A stretch of DNA of 64,000 nucleotides from Hofstenia miamia (taxonomy: Eukaryota; Xenacoelomorpha; Acoela). Of the stretch, positions 22,501-33,184 are shown piece by piece. The notes below the pieces were generated by a model. The model had not been told where the DNA came from. It was given only the letters and a program-made list of their open reading frames with translations, and did no database searches. The first letter of the stretch is position 1. Each line of letters begins with the position of its first letter. Both the position numbers and the translations under genes were made by a program. The stretch covers positions 1,808,101-1,872,100 of the forward strand of contig SCFE01000023.1 of the NCBI GenBank assembly GCA_004352715.1, written 5' to 3'.

Positions 22501-25500
22501 TTCTTTGTTAAAACGAGATTAAGAGCTATATTCTTCTCGTGTCGATAGGATGATCTTTATTGAATGAGTCATAAATTCAGGCCTTTTAATTCGATTTTAA
22601 GCATCTACATTAAATTCATTTTTGTAAAACTGTATGTAGTATTCACCAACGATTACAATTGTAAAATTACGATCAAATAATTCGAGTGCGAGAGATGTAG
22701 AATTGAATGACTTTTCGATAGCAGCCTTACCTGAAACAATGTATACAGACAGTATGAAATCTATTCCTTGAAACAAAGCTGTTTAAGCTTGTTCCATAAC
22801 CCAGATTGTATCATATCTAGTCTTGATGTTTCTACTCTTTCAACAGCAGGTATCAGGCACGATGTGCTTTTTATTAGGGTTATTCTGTTGCTTAAAGTTT
22901 TATGTCGAGTAAAAATATTCTCTTTCAAGTAGTTAAGTTATCGAGAAATTTGCTGAGCCCTCACAAATGCAAAAATATATTTTTAAATTAAATCCAATCT
23001 TCCCGTACGTCAATGAAATTGATGTAAACAATACATCAATTTAGTACATTATGGCTATAAAATCTCAATTTTTATGATTCATTTATATATATTTTATTTG
23101 GTCTATTAATATTCTTCCTTCCTACAGGGATGTACATTTCCAACCTCCGAACCTTTGGATATTCTTGGGTAATATAAAGTTTTACATTAGAGATTTTCCG
23201 TTATCAAGCGAATTATTAATGAATCATTGACCTACGCGTTGTTTTTGGCAATCTTTCATTCAATGTACTTACCGCTTTCTAATGTACTATTTCAATTCTA
23301 CTATAAATGCTATTTTAAATTTATTTGTTCCTCGGAAGGATTGCCTATTTTCACTTTATCGTGATGTGTAAAATATGAAGTCAAACATTTTAAGAAGTAG
23401 AACTGAGATTTTGCTTCCGCACGAAGCTTTAATCCCATATACAAAGCCCTAATCGGATCACATGTGTTACTTATATTATTTTCAGTTTCAGCTAACGTTG
23501 CATGTATTATAAGTACATTCGTTGTAATCTATTGCATGTAGATTGTTATAGTTGGCAATAGATGCTGGTTTAGAAGGATAATGACTTTTTTAGAAATATC
23601 TTGTGGTGGCCTGTCGGTGCCTCACTTTTTGCAAGTAATATTGGTTCTGAACACTTCATGGGCTTGGCCGGATCTGGAGCCGCTGCTGGAATTGTTTTCG
23701 CTGCTTTTGAAATAAATGCTATTTGGGTACTTCAGGTAAACATGTATTTAATTTTGAACTTGCATTTATCTTTACTACTTTGAGGTTTACATAAAATGTT
23801 GTAATGACACAAATGGAAAAACAGCATAAAATAGGAAGTAGTTTTCAAAATGACAACTATGTATGAATTTTGTATGCTTATTATCGTCAACTACAAATGG
23901 GCCAATATTAGCCCAATACTAAATGTCAATATTGGTAAACATTGGCACCACTAATGGACTAAAGATGACCCAACAATGCGATGTACTTGGGACATTAGCA
24001 GTAAGGAAGGGAGTTTCAGCGCCATAAGGAGGATGAAGGCATTTCTAAGAACTACCATGACAAGATCCTATCTACTTCATGTACACAGCAAGAGGACAGA
24101 TTCATCGGTGATTCAAGTCATCGCTAATGAATTCGTTTCAGTAAATAAATACAGGCTGCAGATTTTGTGCACTTAGAAAATTGACCGTTTCATTTCGTCA
24201 ATATCAATTTCGTAAATATGTTTAGAAGTTTCTTTACTATAGCTAAAATATTGTTAACCTGTTAGTGGGTGTTGACATCATATGATGTCCGAACATGTTA
24301 CATTCTGTCGGCATCACATGATGAATTACTGTTTATTTGTCCGATCAGCGCTGTTATTGACATCATATGATGTTTGCAAAGATGCATGAAGCCTAGTTTC
24401 TATCTGGAAGTAAAATTATGCTAAAGTGGTGACACTGTGCATGATAATGCTCAAGTGAGTGGTCAGCATTAACAGGTTAACTGAATAGTTATTTTTTAAT
24501 ATTGGCAAAACGCAACCTGTTTTTAGAATGGTATGAATCAATACTGTTTGCTGACCCTCTCAGTTCCTCCAATCGTTCCTACGTGCCTGTGAGGGAAATG
24601 ATTAAAGTATGTTCCGGGATATGTTAACCTCTAGAAGTGTGCATATTTATATTTATTGAGCATTTTACATATGGGGTTAACTGAAGACGGAAGGGGTTCG
24701 ACTACCCAATAAGTATTTCGTATATTACTCATCCAATCAATGCTATCTTGTAATAACTTTGCGCATTTACTTCAAAAATACATCATCATATTGCAAAATA
24801 TCAAAAATTTTGCTGACGTCGCACTTATCAATGTCAGCTACGCGCAATTTCCCAAACTGAAAGCTCCCTGGTTGATCCATAGCAAGAGCTTGGTAACTTT
24901 AACTCGTTTGAAATGATATTCAATGTGCGCGAAGAGTGTTTTGACATACTATATGCATGTAAAATTTTGATTATCTGCTCAATATCTGGAATAGAAATTT
25001 AGAAAACTTTTGTCTCACATCTCCTAATCTTGATTAATTTGACTAATTTTCGCTATTTTTTGCCGAAATGTGTAAGCGCAATGTTAAGGTGTTATCGTAT
25101 TTCTTAATGTTTAGATATATGTTTGATGTAATATTACCCCTTTCTCAATATAATGGGTTAAAATATATGCTAAATTCAATCAAATCTCAGTTTTTCTCAC
25201 TACTTGGTATACTCATGTGGCTCTAGAGTAGGCAACTGGATTGTGGTTGCGGACCATAGAATTTATGTTTTGGAAAAATGTAAACTTGTTTTTCTACATT
25301 AAGGCAATAATGTTTTTTGACCTTTATTGTAACCATATTTGAAGGTCTCACACATTATTGACTTGAGGCTGTAGTAAGCTTTTTTTCATTTATTTTAATA
25401 AAACATTTGATTTTATACAATTAAAAATGTAATTTATATATATAATTATATAATTATATAATGAGTTTGAAGGTATCTTCAAACATTACTGGCACGGTTT

Positions 25501-28500
25501 TACTATTGGATATCCATTATCCTTGAAATGATTATTTAATTCTATAAATTAAGGAAATTAATAGTTAATATATTTTGAGAATTTTCGAAATTTTTTCTTG
25601 TAATATTACTACAGTGCGGGTCAAATGTGTTTGCAAGAGAGTGTTTGCCCAATATTTTTCTAAATTGCTAGTAATATGTTAAATATAATGGTTCTTCATG
25701 TATGAGAAACAATTACAGGTCATTATTAGGTACTTTGAATATAAAAACTTTCATTAATTTTGTTTGTTTCAGATTTTTACATTTTAAGGTTTGCAAATTA
25801 TTAAAAAATAACAATTATGGCCAAAGGACAGATGCTAACGGCAAAAGAAAGACAAGAAATTGTTACACTTCTTGCAGATAACAAGTCTACATTGGAAATT
25901 TCAAAAATTCTCAAACGAGATCACCGAACTGTGAAGAGATTTGTCAATGACGGTAAGGTTGAAAGAAAGAAACATAAAAAGGGGAGGCCAAGTGTAACCA
26001 CAAGCAGGGATTTGAGGAAAATTAAAAGATCTTTATAACAGAACCCTCATAGCACTAGCAAGACGATTTTTGACAACGCAAGTGTTACACAAATATCAAA
26101 AAGGACAAGAAATCGGATCCTGAAGAAAATGGCGGATCAGAGGTCGCCATTCAAATGCCCTCCTTTGAGTGAAGCGAATGCCAACAAACGAATGTTATGG
26201 GCTACAACATTCCTTAAGATCGATTTTCAAAAAGTACATTGGTCAGATGTTTATTTTGAAAAAAAATTATTATAGGCTTGTAAGAAATTTCTACGCAATC
26301 AAAAAATACCTATAAAATGTGAGTCATCTTCTGGTTGCAAAGATACCTTAGTTTTGAAAAATTCTATTCTATAATGAAAAATAAACCATCGACAAACATT
26401 TTGGCAGAGGCTTTCTAATAAATTTAATTTAGATGTTAGGCTGGTTTTTCTTACCAGTATACATGTCGAGTGGTGTGTTCACAATGCCTGAATACATGAA
26501 AAATCGATTCGGGGGACAGCGTATTCGCGTGTACTTAGCCGCAGTTGCAATGTTTGGCTATATCTTGACCAAAATCTCAGTGTCTCTACTCTCTGGCGGC
26601 ATCTTCATCAAAGTTGCTTTTGACTGGAGCATCTCCACTTCTATTATCACACTTCTCATCATTACAGCCATCTACACTGTGGCAGGTTTTTCATATTTAT
26701 ATTATTTAAGTTTCCCAAAACCAAGCATTCTCTCATTATTATTAAATTCCAGGTAATGTAATGACACTTTGATTTTGAAAGTTAGAAATTTTTTATAAAA
26801 TATTTTACAGGCTTTGTTTATAACTGAATTTTGTGAAAAAATCAATTTCCACTATGTTGGCAAAATAAAACAATTTTGGCAGCAATAGGCATCGGAGTTG
26901 GCAGAATTTCAAAGTATTAGTTTAGTGCTATAATAATTTCATGAAGGTTAACACCGAGCTGGAGGCCTACTGTTTTAGTTTTTTCAATGGGGTTCCGATT
27001 TTTTCCAAGATTAAGTTTTTTGTATAAGTTTTAAATGTTCCTTATTCCCTGTTGGTACAGATGCATTAGAACCTGTCATCGGAGCATCGCATTCGTTGCC
27101 TTTTCGCCAGTCATTTTTTTGCCAAGATTGGGATATAGACTCCATTCGTTATGAATATCAACAGCTAACTTTTAAAATTGGACTAGTTAATACATAGGTG
27201 TCGCCAAATGAAATCCATCAGCTTCTTCTAGGAGCGTTACCAATATAGAAGCCTCCAGCATCACTTCAATTGCGTGGAATTCTCCTCATTTTCAGCGTTT
27301 TCTGATTGGACTAAAAGCGATTAGGCTCGTCTCTACATTTTGGCTCTGATTTCCATAATCGTATTGTAGAGCCTTATCGTTCTTTCATACTTGTAAGTAA
27401 ATCTATTCTCTTCTGCGGTCAGTCATCTACTGTAGTACATGAAATTTTCGGTAGATAAGATCACATTGGCCTGATATTGTTTTACTTCTAGCCTTAACTG
27501 TATTGTGTGACATGCACGAAACATTTTCAAAAGTTCTGCAGCTTTCATCATGTTTGAAGTATTGTCAGTTGCTACTCCTTCGCATTTCTCAACTTCAATC
27601 CTTGTCATTGTAGTAATTTTGCAACCTCCATCGCAATATTACCTCCAGAGATGCATAAAATTCACTCATTGGTTGGAATTACCCCATTGCAATAAGTGTT
27701 AAGTTCAAAATTTCGGCCAACAAAGCGTACTGTTTCCTTCAACAATTTTTTTTGGAAACTGATTTCTAAAAGTTAAAGATAAGTACGAAGTGTTCCCAGC
27801 TAAGAGATAAAGTCGTAGCCAACGTCCGGTCTCAATTATTAATAATTTGCGGTGTCAATTTTAAGCAAAATTTATTACTCGTTTGCCATTCTTATGAATA
27901 GATCACAAATTCGGTCACCAGTCTATTTAAATCAAACCAAATTTAGTTTCATCTGTCAGCACTAGATGCCATTAATTGTGCTCATACTTTTCAATATTTG
28001 ATTTAAAGTCACCTAGAAAAAAAATACGCCAAGAGCACCTTGTGGTCTTTTTTGACCCCACGTAATTTTTAGCAGATAATAACCAAAGCATAGCCATTAA
28101 CAAACTAGAAATCGAAAACAAAAATTTTATTGATAATGTTCATGCTGAACAGTTATGACATTTGATGAAACATGAAGCATGAAGGTTGGATACTTTTTTG
28201 TCGTCACCTCGACTACGCCCAATGCACTTCGCTCGCTTACCTTCACTTGCAGGAACAACAGCCTGTATGAGCTGCCACAATTGATGCTGTTCTTGCTTGC
28301 TGAAATGGCAGCCTGTTTTATGTAATCGCGAACAAGGGTAACGGATATGCCAGTTCATAAGAATATTCTTTTAAATTCCAATTAGGGATGATATTGCCAT
28401 CTTTGTCTGGTCCAGTTGCTTTAGCACAGTTATCTATTGATACTGAGACATCGTCTTTGTACTGAGTGGTCCATCATCAAGAAATTGAATTCATAAATTA

Positions 28501-28952
28501 ATGAAAATAAGTTTATATCTTTATCACTCAAAAGCTTATGAAGTCCTTGATATCTTGTATAACAAAGAGCACAATTGAAACAGTTGAAATAGTTTGATGA
28601 CGTTTTCTTTACCCATAAGTTTAAAATTTTACTTTATTTTTTGTTAAATAGATTAACAATCGTGAATACTTCGTTGCTTGCAATCGATCATAGAATTTTC
28701 ATTTGGGAATACAGTATCTATTATACAAACTTTTTTTATTGTGTGTTTTTGTTCAGTTTGTGAGCTTAGGTGGTTTGGCGGCTGTCATCTACACCGATGC
28801 TGTGCAGTGCCTAATAATGTTAGTTGGTGCTTGTATTCTCATGTTTACCAGTTTTCGTGAAATTGGTGGGTATAATCAACTGGAACGCAAATTCGGTTCT
28901 GCTATTCCATCAATAACGACCTCCAGTAGTGGGGTAGACTACTCATCTTGTG
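19320..28952 (+). CDS. SLC5-family sodium/solute symporter, copy A (exons 1-4 only)
   Basis: Four exons (coding 19321-19448, 23594-23735, 26433-26685, 28770-28952) join in phase to about 235 codons. They give the N-terminal half of an SLC5 (SGLT/SMIT-type) symporter, a plasma-membrane protein moving sugars, inositols or related solutes with Na+. Family hallmarks are [36 protein letters not shown] and [13 protein letters not shown]. The residues equivalent to SGLT1 N78, H83 and E102 are kept, while the position after SNIGS is E, as I recall for SMIT1, instead of G. Exons 5 onward are absent because the contig ends at 32184. This copy is either an allele of copy B or a truncated tandem duplicate; no coding difference from copy B changes an amino acid in the exons compared. 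Confidence 0.8.
19321..19448 (+). CDS. SLC5 copy A, coding exon 1
   Basis: Starts [18 protein letters not shown] and ends GYFLAG plus the first two bases of an arginine codon; donor GTGCGT at 19449. It encodes a short extracellular start and the first helix. The ATG is preceded by GTTTTTAG|A (AG at 19318-19319), which looks like a 3' splice site, so a 5' untranslated exon probably lies upstream. Confidence 0.8.
19478..19518. repeat. (ATT)n microsatellite
   Basis: About 13 ATT units just inside intron 1; duplicated at 35419-35459. Confidence 0.95.
20957..21498 (-). pseudogene. Possible hAT/ZMYM1-like transposase remnant
   Basis: Two adjacent minus-strand frames (21498-21232 and 21229-20957). 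The first contains [21 protein letters not shown], whose spacing resembles the YYRxxxFIPFLDxLLxEL segment of hAT-related (ZMYM1-like) proteins. No other family block is visible, and a chance frame in intronic DNA cannot be excluded. The same frames occur at 36898-37439. Confidence 0.2.
23594..23735 (+). CDS. SLC5 copy A, coding exon 2
   Basis: Acceptor TTTTTTAG, donor CAG|GTAAAC. Reads [18 protein letters not shown], then [15 protein letters not shown] and [13 protein letters not shown], ending in phase 0. It carries the Na2-site and sugar-site helix (equivalents of A76, N78, I79, H83) and the glutamate equivalent to E102. Identical in sequence to the copy B exon. Confidence 0.9.
23976..24176 (+). 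pseudogene. hAT transposase C-terminal (dimerisation) fragment
   Basis: The plus-strand frame contains [20 protein letters not shown], then [18 protein letters not shown]. This matches the hATC signature (IKTYLRSTM, LLxIHxxxxxD, VxxEFxS) of hAT transposases. Only this terminal piece survives, immediately upstream of the piggyBac-like MITE. Duplicated at 39865-40065. Confidence 0.55.
24254..24480. mobile_element. piggyBac-like MITE with TTAA target sites (copy A)
   Basis: TTAA at 24254-24257 and 24477-24480 flank a 219-bp core that begins CCTGTTA and ends TAACAGG. TTAA duplication with CC...GG termini is the piggyBac pattern. The core contains the 14-bp palindrome ACATCATATGATGT twice (24275-24288 and 24360-24373) and a variant near 24312. 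No coding capacity. Confidence 0.7.
24481..24920. repeat. Repeated intron 2 segment shared with contig 15119-16243
   Basis: Homologous in reverse complement to 15119-15900. It includes further TTAACC/GGTTAA motifs at about 24625 and 24677. Its right end, around 24888-24918, shares about 30 bases with the LINE at 46006-46037. Confidence 0.6.
25612..26275 (+). pseudogene. Tc1/mariner transposase pseudogene (copy A)
   Basis: A TA dinucleotide at 25610-25611 precedes a terminus beginning CAGTGCGGGTCAAATGTG, a typical Tc1/mariner inverted-repeat end. The frame from 25817 reads [37 protein letters not shown] (first helix-turn-helix) and a GRPSV linker. After a stop at 26036 it continues in another frame with [20 protein letters not shown] (second HTH) and VHWSDVYFE, the start of the catalytic domain with the first aspartate. 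The rest of the DDE domain and the right terminus are missing. Located in SLC5 intron 2, same strand as the gene. Confidence 0.75.
26433..26685 (+). CDS. SLC5 copy A, coding exon 3
   Basis: Acceptor AATTTAG, start [20 protein letters not shown], then [20 protein letters not shown] and [19 protein letters not shown]. It ends ...YTVAG with donor GTTTTT, a weak but GT-compliant site, in phase 1. Encodes helices around TM3-TM5. Confidence 0.9.
27423..27608 (-). pseudogene. hAT-like transposase fragment (copy A intron 3)
   Basis: The minus-strand frame contains [20 protein letters not shown] and then [11 protein letters not shown]. This is the hAT catalytic-domain pattern TDNAxNMxKA followed by C(A/F)HTLQLxV. 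The frame then breaks into stops. The copy B counterpart (43281-43150) has a small deletion. Confidence 0.55.
28026..28358 (-). pseudogene. piggyBac 3' end: terminus-like repeat and C-terminal Cys-rich fragment
   Basis: The minus-strand frame 28358-28140 contains [27 protein letters not shown] and SCFIKCHNC, fitting the Cys/His-rich tail of piggyBac transposases (RHFP, KRCxVC, LHPxCFxxYH). Just downstream, at 28026-28062, GCACCTTGTGGTC and TTTTGACCCC match the terminus of the piggyBac piece in copy B (GCACCTTGGGGGTC and TTTTGACCCC). The central and N-terminal transposase are absent here. Confidence 0.5.
28770..28952 (+). CDS. SLC5 copy A, coding exon 4
   Basis: Acceptor GCTTAG, donor GTAATA. 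Completes the glycine of exon 3 to give [20 protein letters not shown], then [20 protein letters not shown] and a loop ending VDYSSC. This is TM6 plus the large extracellular loop. It differs from copy B by a few synonymous substitutions only. Confidence 0.9.
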
Positions 28953-30248
28953 GTAATATTTTAGAAATTCCCATACATGGATCGATTTCTATATATAAAC
29001 TCGTAGGATGTGCTGGATCCGTTTTTGTACATTTCTTTATCCGTCCATAAATTTTTTATTCTTTTCGACATACAATTTTACACATAATTTCTAATCATTG
29101 TTTTCATTGTTGGCTTGTATGACAGTGTGACAATGAAATTTGCTTGCCTTTCGTCTGACACAGCCCAGCACTGTAATCATTCTAAAAATGAGGTAAAAAA
29201 TCATTATAGTAAGCCACCTTTATGAAGTGAATACAGAAATGGGAGTGTCAAATTTAAAGAATTGGCAATTGGCTTATTAGAAGACCATAAATTTTAATAC
29301 AAAAACCTTTTCTAATATATATATGTAAGCAAGCACATGGTCATTTCTAAGTTAGTTAAATCGATATATAATTGGCAATGGTAATTAATTAAAATGCGAA
29401 GGAAATTTCTCATGTTCTAATAAGCACGTTTAAGAAAAAATTTCACACAATATTTTGTATCAATTTTTACCAATATTTATTCAAACTAGCATTTAAGTGA
29501 TGTAGTCTTGAATGTGAAAGTTTAAAATATTAAACATGCACCCCACTGAGATACAAATTTGAATTTATTTGATAATTGTATTTAAGAATGTACTTGCAGT
29601 TCTTTCTCATTTCTTTTTTGGATTTGGGTGCCTTCTTTTAAATATATAATCTATAGATACTGTGGTCAGCTGAATTGATTGGCAAATCATTTCAGATCCA
29701 TTTCTATGTTTGAATTTCTCGATTAAATTTTTTCTAGGGGTTGAAAATTTTTTAAGCATTTGATATTTTATAGATAATAATAAATATAATTTAACTTAAG
29801 TCTAATATATAAAAGAATTACGTAAATTTTTTAGAAATTTTTCATGACAAGTGTTGTTTCAGTTTCACTTTTAGTTTTACATACTATCAAATTTGGGAGA
29901 TTAAACAGTCAAACTTGATAGCATTTGTTCTCAAGATTGGAAACAACCGGTTTTAACAATTGTAAGCTACTCGAAAGTTTTTATTTAAGTATCGAGAGAG
30001 TTTATTCTCAAATGGCAACATTCTTTAACAAAACCACGCGCTATGCAAATGCAGCGTTTGCAATGTAAAACTAGCAATCAAGTAATATTCATTTCATATA
30101 TTCAATCAACCAAGACAGTCAAAATATATTACCTGCCTGTCAGCAACTTACTTATTTTTGTAATAATGCTTAGAAACACATGTTTCACTCAATGCATTAT
30201 TTTTTATGGTCCCTGTTTATACTTGTGTTAATAACTCACCAGCAAATA
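28953..30248. other. SLC5 intron 4 (copy A), 5' part, no gene recognised
   Basis: AT-rich intron. The short open frames (for example 30043-30231) lack protein-like features. Homologous to 47660-48956. Confidence 0.5.
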
Positions 30249-30256
30249 CCCTAATA

Positions 30257-30465
30257 CAAAGACGTGGTCACGGGGACTGGTCAGGGCTATAAGCTGTTTT
30301 CTGTGTCCATGCAACTGTTCGATTTACAAAAATGAATAAATCATATAAACGAATGAAATCATCAAACCTACATATGAAGGACTAGCTAAAATCATAGAAA
30401 AGCATAGGTCTCTACCTGAGCTATTTTAGCCCCCTCCCAGATATTTGTAGCTGGACACGCCACTG
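30257..30465. mobile_element. hAT-like MITE with 8-bp target duplication (copy A)
   Basis: A 209-bp element starting CAAAGACGTGGTCACG and ending GGACACGCCACTG, flanked by the perfect 8-bp direct repeat CCCTAATA (30249-30256 and 30466-30473). An 8-bp duplication with CA...TG termini is the hAT pattern. The terminal inverted repeats are imperfect. No coding capacity. Confidence 0.75.
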
Positions 30466-30720
30466 CCCTAATAATGCGGAACCGGGACTGTTTCCCCAAA
30501 TTTCTCCTTGCACGATCTCAAGACATTAGGAATTTTTCTATTAAATTCCCAAAAAATTTTCCTTTGTACAAAAAAAATTTGTTTGCTTTTTTAAACCAAA
30601 AAATAAAAAATCTGTAAAACAGAAGTTGATATTTGACTTTATTATATTATTTATTATTCAGTAAATAAATAACACTGATTCAAATAAGTCTTTCGCATAC
30701 TAGTTACATTTATTCAAAAG

Positions 30721-30923
30721 CAGTGGGGTACGTGGGGAGGGGGGTGGACTTGGTGAAATGTCCCCCTCCCGTCGTCAGGTTCCAAATTTGATTTTTAAAA
30801 AATTGAAAAATTTAAAATCTAGGATCGTGAAATGCATTTTTAGGGTCTATTTTCGCAATATTTTCAAAAATTGGGTAATGACGATGATGAACCTCCCGTC
30901 AGAAAATCCTGCGTACGCCCCTG
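30721..30923. mobile_element. hAT-like MITE with perfect 8-bp target duplication (copy A)
   Basis: A 203-bp element beginning CAGTGGGGTACG and ending CGTACGCCCCTG, flanked by TTCAAAAG at 30713-30720 and 30924-30931. Inside are inverted GC-rich stretches near each end. The open frames crossing it are incidental. Confidence 0.85.
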
Positions 30924-30931
30924 TTCAAAAG

Positions 30932-32184
30932 CAACAATTTTCTTTATTGTAACTAAGTTTCCTCAATTTTTTATACGTAGTGATTACCGTGCTACCCTAC
31001 ATTGCACATTTGAAAAACCGTCATCTCTGTTTGGGAGGACTTTTGCAAATAGAACATTACTAACGTTCAATCACACTCTATTATGTTTTGTGCAACCATG
31101 TAGGGTTCAGACTTTCTATTCGCTCGCTCAGTCGTTTGTGTAAATATAGATTTCAAAGTTTCAACGACGGAAGCTTCAAACACAGTTTTGTCGTGCTATG
31201 TGTGCTTAACACCACAACTATATATCAAATATTCTAATGTACATTTGTTAGTTCCTTTATTGTAACGAATAAGAATATTTTTTTAAAATTCTCACCAATA
31301 CAATTATTAATTTTTCTCTGCGTTTTTCGAATGATTAAAATTTCGGAGTTGTAATTTAAATACAAGGTCTCAGTTAAGATGTCTCTCAAATAACAATCCG
31401 TCTTAAAAAATAATTCTGTTGGACAAATCTAACAAGCTAATGCAAATAATGAGGTTTTTATAATTTATTACTAAAAATGTGGAATTCTGTTAAATACAGG
31501 TTTAAAAAAATTGCCACAAAGTATTTGAAACATTTTTTTAGTTCTAAAATATTTTTTGCTTGATCTGTTTTCTACAAATGTCAAGTGCATACCCTTCCTA
31601 AAAAATTTTCAGCAATTTTTATTGGTTACTGATTAATTGCGGAATTGTGATAAATTTGCATTAAGGATGGCGCAAACTATTAAATTATTTAAAATTTTTC
31701 CTAAACATTTATTAAATTTTGAAATGCTTACATTTTAAATATGTTTTGTATGATAAAATATTTCAATTACCTTATTACTTAGATAAGCTATTCGAAAAGC
31801 AAATTTTTACGTTGTATTGTATACAAAGCATTCATTTTGGAAAAATGCATTTTTAAACTTAAAAGTCAAAGCATACAATTTGGCTGACATAACTTAAATT
31901 TACTTCTTTCTATATAATTGATTACAGAAATTAAAACTGTTATTTTAACTCTATTCATTTGCTCGAAATAAAATTTTAAAATTTGATTATCTATCAGGGT
32001 GGATGTATTAAAAAAGTGAATCTCAAGAAATAACTTTGTTCAGGATGTTAGCGCTACCTGAGAATCTGGAACTGCATTGAAGTGTCTGGAAATGCTGGTT
32101 TTTGTGTGTCAAATTCATTGTCTGGTCTATTCTTTTGATTGCAATTTTAATTTCATACGTATTTGAAGATGGCTGCTTCAACTA
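30932..32184. other. SLC5 intron 4 (copy A), 3' part to contig end
   Basis: No gene seen. Matches 49640-50891 almost base for base, and about 31125-31715 also matches the inverted contig 12956-14118. Confidence 0.6.
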
Positions 32185-33184
32185 NNNNNNNNNNNNNNNN
32201 NNNNNNNNNNNNNNNNNNNNNNNNNNNNNNNNNNNNNNNNNNNNNNNNNNNNNNNNNNNNNNNNNNNNNNNNNNNNNNNNNNNNNNNNNNNNNNNNNNNN
32301 NNNNNNNNNNNNNNNNNNNNNNNNNNNNNNNNNNNNNNNNNNNNNNNNNNNNNNNNNNNNNNNNNNNNNNNNNNNNNNNNNNNNNNNNNNNNNNNNNNNN
32401 NNNNNNNNNNNNNNNNNNNNNNNNNNNNNNNNNNNNNNNNNNNNNNNNNNNNNNNNNNNNNNNNNNNNNNNNNNNNNNNNNNNNNNNNNNNNNNNNNNNN
32501 NNNNNNNNNNNNNNNNNNNNNNNNNNNNNNNNNNNNNNNNNNNNNNNNNNNNNNNNNNNNNNNNNNNNNNNNNNNNNNNNNNNNNNNNNNNNNNNNNNNN
32601 NNNNNNNNNNNNNNNNNNNNNNNNNNNNNNNNNNNNNNNNNNNNNNNNNNNNNNNNNNNNNNNNNNNNNNNNNNNNNNNNNNNNNNNNNNNNNNNNNNNN
32701 NNNNNNNNNNNNNNNNNNNNNNNNNNNNNNNNNNNNNNNNNNNNNNNNNNNNNNNNNNNNNNNNNNNNNNNNNNNNNNNNNNNNNNNNNNNNNNNNNNNN
32801 NNNNNNNNNNNNNNNNNNNNNNNNNNNNNNNNNNNNNNNNNNNNNNNNNNNNNNNNNNNNNNNNNNNNNNNNNNNNNNNNNNNNNNNNNNNNNNNNNNNN
32901 NNNNNNNNNNNNNNNNNNNNNNNNNNNNNNNNNNNNNNNNNNNNNNNNNNNNNNNNNNNNNNNNNNNNNNNNNNNNNNNNNNNNNNNNNNNNNNNNNNNN
33001 NNNNNNNNNNNNNNNNNNNNNNNNNNNNNNNNNNNNNNNNNNNNNNNNNNNNNNNNNNNNNNNNNNNNNNNNNNNNNNNNNNNNNNNNNNNNNNNNNNNN
33101 NNNNNNNNNNNNNNNNNNNNNNNNNNNNNNNNNNNNNNNNNNNNNNNNNNNNNNNNNNNNNNNNNNNNNNNNNNNNNNNNNNNN
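32185..33184. other. Assembly gap, exactly 1000 n
   Basis: Placeholder gap between the two near-identical contigs. Confidence 0.98.

Larger units (their letters stand above)
19449..23593. other. SLC5 copy A intron 1
   Basis: 4145 bp between the GTGCGT donor and the TTTTTTAG acceptor. It holds the (ATT)n tract and degraded minus-strand frames at 21498-20957. From about 22010 to 23180 it diverges noticeably from copy B (37930-39070), while the sequence on both sides is almost identical. Confidence 0.6.
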
